From contig NZ_VOQR01000001.1 of assembly GCF_007995065.1 (NCBI RefSeq), positions 437,001 to 501,000 on the forward strand: DNA of 64,000 bases, given 5' to 3'. This DNA is from Sphingomonas ginsenosidivorax (GTDB lineage: Bacteria; Pseudomonadota; Alphaproteobacteria; Sphingomonadales; Sphingomonadaceae). A program made the position numbers and the translations under genes. The notes below the pieces were generated by a model. It was given only the letters and a program-made list of their open reading frames with translations, had not been told where the DNA came from and searched no databases. Within the stretch, counting starts at the first letter, position 1. The number at the start of each line of letters is the position of its first letter. Of the stretch, positions 60,378 through 64,000 are shown piece by piece.

Positions 60378-63300
60378 GCGGGCTCCGGCTTCGGGGGCCC
60401 CAAGGGCTCGTCATTCTTGGGTTTGCCGCCCTGGTGGCCGGTCGGCTTGCCGCGCAGCTTGGCGAGGCCGTCGCGCGCGCCGCGGCGGACGAGCACGAAG
60501 AACAGCGGGATGTAGAAGATCGCGAGCAACGTCGCGGTCAGCATGCCGCCGATCACTGCGGTACCGATCGCGATCCGGCTGTTGGCGCCAGCCCCGGTCG
60601 AGATCGCCAACGGCAGCACGCCCAGGATGAAGGCAAACGACGTCATCAGGATCGGGCGGAGACGGATCTTCGCCGCGGAGAGCGCAGCGTCCATGACGCT
60701 GGCGCCCTTCTGTTCTTCCTGCTCGGCGAATTCGATCATCAGGATCGCGTTCTTGGCCGCCAGGCCCATCGTCGTGAGCAGGCCGATCTGCAGATACACG
60801 TCGTTGATCAGCCCGCGCAGCGTGACGGCGAGGATCGCGCCGACGAGACCGAGCGGAATGACGAGCATCACCGCGATCGGGATCGTCCAGCTTTCATAGA
60901 GCGCCGCAAGGCACAGGAACACGACGAGCAGCGACAGCCCGTAGAGCAACGGCGCCTGGCCCGAGGATAGGCGCTCTTGGTAGGACAGCCCCGACCAGGC
61001 GACCGACGTGCCGGGGATCTCGCCCGCAAGCTGTGCGATCCGCTCCATCGCGTCGCCCGAGCTCTTGCCGGCGGCGGCGGAGCCCTGGATTTCATACGAG
61101 GCGATGCCGTTGAAGCGCGACAACGTGGTCGGCGCCTGGCTCCAGCTGGTCCGCGCGAACGACGAGAACGGCGCCATCTGGCCGTTGCTGCCGCGCACGA
61201 ACCACTGGCTGAGGTCGGTAGGCGATGCGCGATAGGGCGCGTCGCCCTGGACATAGACGCGCTTGACGCGGCCGCGATCGATGAAGTCGTTGACGTAGCT
61301 GCCGCCCCAGGCGGTCGACAGCGTCGAGTTGACGTTGGCCTGCGTGAGCCCCAGCGCGGCGAGCTTCTGCTGGTCGATATCGACTTTCAGCGTCGCGACG
61401 TCGGGCAGTTCGGTCAGGCGGATCGCCGTCAGCGTCGGGTCCGCACGCGCGGCCGCGAGCAGCTTATCGCGCGCGGCGTTGAACTCGGTCTGGCTCAGCC
61501 CGCCGGCGTTCTGCAACTGCATCGTGAAGCCGTTGGACTGTCCCAGGCCGCGGACGGCGGGGGGGACCAGGGAGTAGACCTGTGCGTCGCGGAACCCCTG
61601 GAACGCTGCCGATGCACGCCCGGTGATGGAATCGGCGTTGTTTTCCTTGCCCTTGCGGTCATCCCAGGGCGCGAACGAGACGAAGCCCTGGCCGGTGTTC
61701 TGACCACTCGCGCCACCGCCGCCGCCGCCGGACACGGTGAACATCGTGCGGACGTTCTTGCCCTCGTTCTGAAAGTAATAATTCTCGATCTGCTTCTGCA
61801 GCGCGAAGGTACGGCCCTGGGTGGCGCCCGCGGGCAGCTGGAACTGGACGATGCCGGCACCCTGGTCCTCGGTCGGCAGGAAGCCCGTCGGCAGGCGTAG
61901 GAACAGCACCGCGAGCAGTGCGACGACGCCGGCATAGATCAGCAGAAACAGCCATTTGCGCGCGACCACGGCCTTCACCGCGCCGGTGTATTTCTCGATA
62001 CCGCGGTCGAACGTCGTGTTGAATTTGTCGCCGGCGCGGCTGAAGAACCGCGACGTCTTCGGGAATTTGCGCTGGCCCCAGCTCTGCTCGGGGTCGCCAT
62101 TCTCGTCGGTCTTCTTCTGCTTCAGCAGCGTCGCGGTCAGTGCGGGGCTCAGTACGAGCGCGACCAGCACGGACAGCATCATCGCCGCGACCATCGTCAC
62201 CGAGAACTGACGATAGATGACGCCGGTCGACCCGCCGAAGAACGCCATCGGCAGGAACACCGCCGACAAAACGAGCGCGATCGCGATCAGTGCGACGGTG
62301 ATCTCGTCCATCGACTTGACGGTCGCATCGCGCGGGGAGAGCTCGGGGTCCTCCTCCATCAGGCGCTCGACGTTCTCGACGACCACGATCGCGTCGTCGA
62401 CCAGCAGGCCGATCGCGAGCACAAGTCCGAACAGCGTCAGCGTGTTGATAGAGAAGCCCGCGAGATAGAAAACGCCGAGCGTGCCGAGCAGCACCACCGG
62501 CACCGCGATCGCCGGGATCAGCGTCGCGCGCCAGCTCTGCAGGAAGACGAACATGACGATGACGACCAGGATGATCGCCTCGATCAGCGTCTTGACGACC
62601 TCCTCGATCGACAGCTTGATGAAGTCAGTGGTGTCGTTGGCGTAGGCGAATTTCAGGCCCGGCGGGAAGCTCTTGGCCTGCTCGCTGATATACGCCTTGA
62701 CCAGCTCGGCGGTCTTGAGCGCGTCGGCGCCGGGGGCGAGCAGCACCGCGATACCAGCGCCCGGATGGCGGTTGACGCGGCTGCGCGCGTTGTAGTTCTC
62801 GGCACCGAGCTCGATCCGTGCGACGTCCTTGAGCTTGACGGTCGCGCCGTCGCTCTGCGTCTTGAGGATGATGTTGGCGAACTGCTCCGGGGTCTGCAGG
62901 CGGGACTGTGCGGTCACCGTCGCGTTGAGCATCTGCGTATCGGGCTGGGGCTGGCCGCCGAGTTCGCCGGCGGCGACTTCGGTGTTCTGCGCCTGGATCG
63001 CGGTGGTGACGTCGCTGGGGATCAGCTGGACCGCGGCGAGCTTGTTGGGGTTCAGCCAGATCCGCATCGCGTACTGCGCGCCGAACACGTTGCTGTCGCC
63101 GATGCCGGGAATGCGGCCGAGCGGGTCCTGAAGGTTCGAGACGAGATAGTCCGAGACGTCCTGGTTGGTCATCTTGTCGGTTTCGTCATAGACGCCGACG
63201 ATCAGGAGGTTGTCCGGGTTGGACTTGCGGACGACCAGGCCCTGTTGCTGGACCTGACTGGGAAGGCGCGACAGCGACTGCTGGACCTGGTTCTGGACCT

Positions 63301-63619
63301 GGACCTGCGCGATGTCGGGATCGGTGCCCTTGGAGAAGGTGACGGTGATCGTCACCGATCCGCGCGAGCTCGACGACGAACTGAAGTAGAGCAGCCCGTC
63401 GATGCCGGTCAGCGACTGTTCGACGACCTGCGTGACGCTGTTCTGGATGGTCTGTGCGTTGGCGCCCGGGAACGTGGCGCGCACCGTCACCTGTGGCGGG
63501 GCGACGTCGGGATACTGCGCGATCGGCAGGCCCATGATCGCGCCCACGCCGCCCAGCATGATGATGATCGCGATCACCCAGGCGAAGATCGGGCGATCGA
63601 TGAAGATTCTGGAGAGCAT
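60374..63619 (-). CDS. RND multidrug efflux permease (HAE1, AcrB-like)
   Basis: 1081 residues with twelve membrane helices and two large periplasmic domains. The start MLSRIFIDRPIFAWVIAIIIMLGG is standard. GLLVDDAIVVVENVERLM near residue 400 carries the proton-relay aspartates in helix TM4. AKNAILMIEFAEQ near residue 945 and the C-terminal FFVLVRR close the TM core. It exchanges protons for drugs or other amphiphiles, in a complex with the adaptor (63626) and the OprM-type duct (58797). The C-terminal 35 residues are a charged tail. Confidence 0.94.
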   Translation of the reverse strand: MLSRIFIDRPIFAWVIAIIIMLGGVGAIMGLPIAQYPDVAPPQVTVRATFPGANAQTIQNSVTQVVEQSLTGIDGLLYFSSSSSSRGSVTITVTFSKGTDPDIAQVQVQNQVQQSLSRLPSQVQQQGLVVRKSNPDNLLIVGVYDETDKMTNQDVSDYLVSNLQDPLGRIPGIGDSNVFGAQYAMRIWLNPNKLAAVQLIPSDVTTAIQAQNTEVAAGELGGQPQPDTQMLNATVTAQSRLQTPEQFANIILKTQSDGATVKLKDVARIELGAENYNARSRVNRHPGAGIAVLLAPGADALKTAELVKAYISEQAKSFPPGLKFAYANDTTDFIKLSIEEVVKTLIEAIILVVIVMFVFLQSWRATLIPAIAVPVVLLGTLGVFYLAGFSINTLTLFGLVLAIGLLVDDAIVVVENVERLMEEDPELSPRDATVKSMDEITVALIAIALVLSAVFLPMAFFGGSTGVIYRQFSVTMVAAMMLSVLVALVLSPALTATLLKQKKTDENGDPEQSWGQRKFPKTSRFFSRAGDKFNTTFDRGIEKYTGAVKAVVARKWLFLLIYAGVVALLAVLFLRLPTGFLPTEDQGAGIVQFQLPAGATQGRTFALQKQIENYYFQNEGKNVRTMFTVSGGGGGGASGQNTGQGFVSFAPWDDRKGKENNADSITGRASAAFQGFRDAQVYSLVPPAVRGLGQSNGFTMQLQNAGGLSQTEFNAARDKLLAAARADPTLTAIRLTELPDVATLKVDIDQQKLAALGLTQANVNSTLSTAWGGSYVNDFIDRGRVKRVYVQGDAPYRASPTDLSQWFVRGSNGQMAPFSSFARTSWSQAPTTLSRFNGIASYEIQGSAAAGKSSGDAMERIAQLAGEIPGTSVAWSGLSYQERLSSGQAPLLYGLSLLVVFLCLAALYESWTIPIAVMLVIPLGLVGAILAVTLRGLINDVYLQIGLLTTMGLAAKNAILMIEFAEQEEQKGASVMDAALSAAKIRLRPILMTSFAFILGVLPLAISTGAGANSRIAIGTAVIGGMLTATLLAIFYIPLFFVLVRRGARDGLAKLRGKPTGHQGGKPKNDEPLGPPKPEPA

Positions 63620-63625
63620 GGGCTG

Positions 63626-64000
63626 TTAGCCGGCCTTGCCTTGGCCGCCGGACCCGCCGGATTTCTCCTGCTGCTCCTTCGATGGCGGCTTGATGATCTG
63701 CGCGCTGTTGGCGGGCACGGGCTTGACGTTCTGGTTCGGCGCGAGCTTCGACAGGCCCTGCGTGACGATCTTGTCGCCCGCGTTGATCCCGTCGGTCACG
63801 ACCCAGAAGGCGCCCTGCGTGCGGTCGGCCTTGATCGTCTTCTGCACCGCCTTGTTCTGCGCACTGATCACGTAGACGGTTGCGTTGCCCTTGGCATCGC
63901 GTGCGACGGCGGCCTGCGGGACCAGGAAGGCGCGGGTGTTCGTCGCCTGCGCGAACCGTGCGCGGACGAACATGCCGGGCAGCAGCAGCCCCTGCGGATT
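63626..64000 (-). CDS. RND periplasmic adaptor (membrane-fusion protein), 5' end missing
   Basis: The C-terminal 124 codons of an AcrA/MexA-type adaptor are present; the start is beyond the right edge. LLLPGMFVRARFA, VPQAAVARDAKGNATVYVI and DKIVTQGLSKLAPNQNVKPVPA are the beta-barrel and membrane-proximal segments. It ends in a Gly/Ser/Lys-rich tail (KSGGSGGQGKAG). It links the inner-membrane pump to the outer-membrane duct. It is the first gene of the leftward three-gene operon, 6 bp before the pump gene. Confidence 0.92.
   Translation of the reverse strand, partial: NPQGLLLPGMFVRARFAQATNTRAFLVPQAAVARDAKGNATVYVISAQNKAVQKTIKADRTQGAFWVVTDGINAGDKIVTQGLSKLAPNQNVKPVPANSAQIIKPPSKEQQEKSGGSGGQGKAG

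Noticed and set aside
1..64000. tRNA, rRNA, CRISPR or insertion sequences
   Set aside because: No cloverleaf-forming tRNA with a CCA-type end, no regularly spaced repeats and no transposase motif were found by reading both strands.

Overview
The window looks like chromosome of a high-GC alphaproteobacterium of the Sphingomonas type. The reasons are family resemblance and layout: a CobS/CobT pair, a ribbon-helix-helix protein of the alphaproteobacterial type, a TonB receptor/PiuC/PepSY iron module, palindromic REP-like repeats of a kind I associate with sphingomonads, and many ATGA, GTGA or TGATG stop/start overlaps. The species cannot be named from the sequence alone. I see no rRNA, tRNA, CRISPR array, insertion sequence or prophage core.

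Layout. (1) 1-8.2 kb: a left-truncated polyprenyl-phosphate glycosyltransferase, an alpha/beta hydrolase with a TPR protein, glyoxalase I and II, an enoyl-CoA hydratase/methyltransferase/GtrA operon, a large GT-C-like membrane protein and a VOC protein. (2) 8.4-11.7 kb: cobS-cobT and a small RHH protein. (3) 11.7-16.2 kb: a probable Fur box followed by a siderophore receptor, a PiuC-type dioxygenase and a PepSY membrane protein. (4) 16.5-58.8 kb: a very large group-2 (ABC-transporter, Kdo-linker) capsule locus. (5) 58.8-64 kb: an RND efflux operon (outer-membrane factor, AcrB-like pump, truncated adaptor).

The capsule locus contains Kdo supply (kdsD, kdsB, kdsA), the linker transferases KpsS and a single-module KpsC, the exporter (KpsT, KpsM, KpsE and a Wza/KpsD lipoprotein) and dTDP-rhamnose synthesis (rfbCBDA). 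It also has a UDP-glucuronate epimerase, at least five glycosyltransferases including two multidomain ones, an acyltransferase, a phytanoyl-CoA-type dioxygenase and a kinase-like protein. Two secreted proteins resemble phage tail fibres at their C-termini. The base composition drops in parts (about 34.2-36.3 and 43.9-45.3 kb), which suggests acquired or fast-evolving segments.

The most unusual features are as follows. A sulfotransferase is fused to a long coiled coil that carries an in-frame 702-bp tandem duplication (17531-18934). A 1492-residue protein joins methyltransferase, coiled coil, HYL-type repeats, GT2 and GT4. Both resemble in design the WbdD-type coiled-coil rulers that set polysaccharide length. 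All guanine runs of 8 or more that I found lie in this locus (G10, G9, G27, G8), three of them in intergenic DNA ahead of glycan genes, which suggests phase variation. A tiny phospholipase-A2-like gene overlaps kdsA, and a histidine phosphatase overlaps kdsB where a KdsC activity would be expected. kdsB itself must start at a CTG codon that overlaps the kdsD stop.
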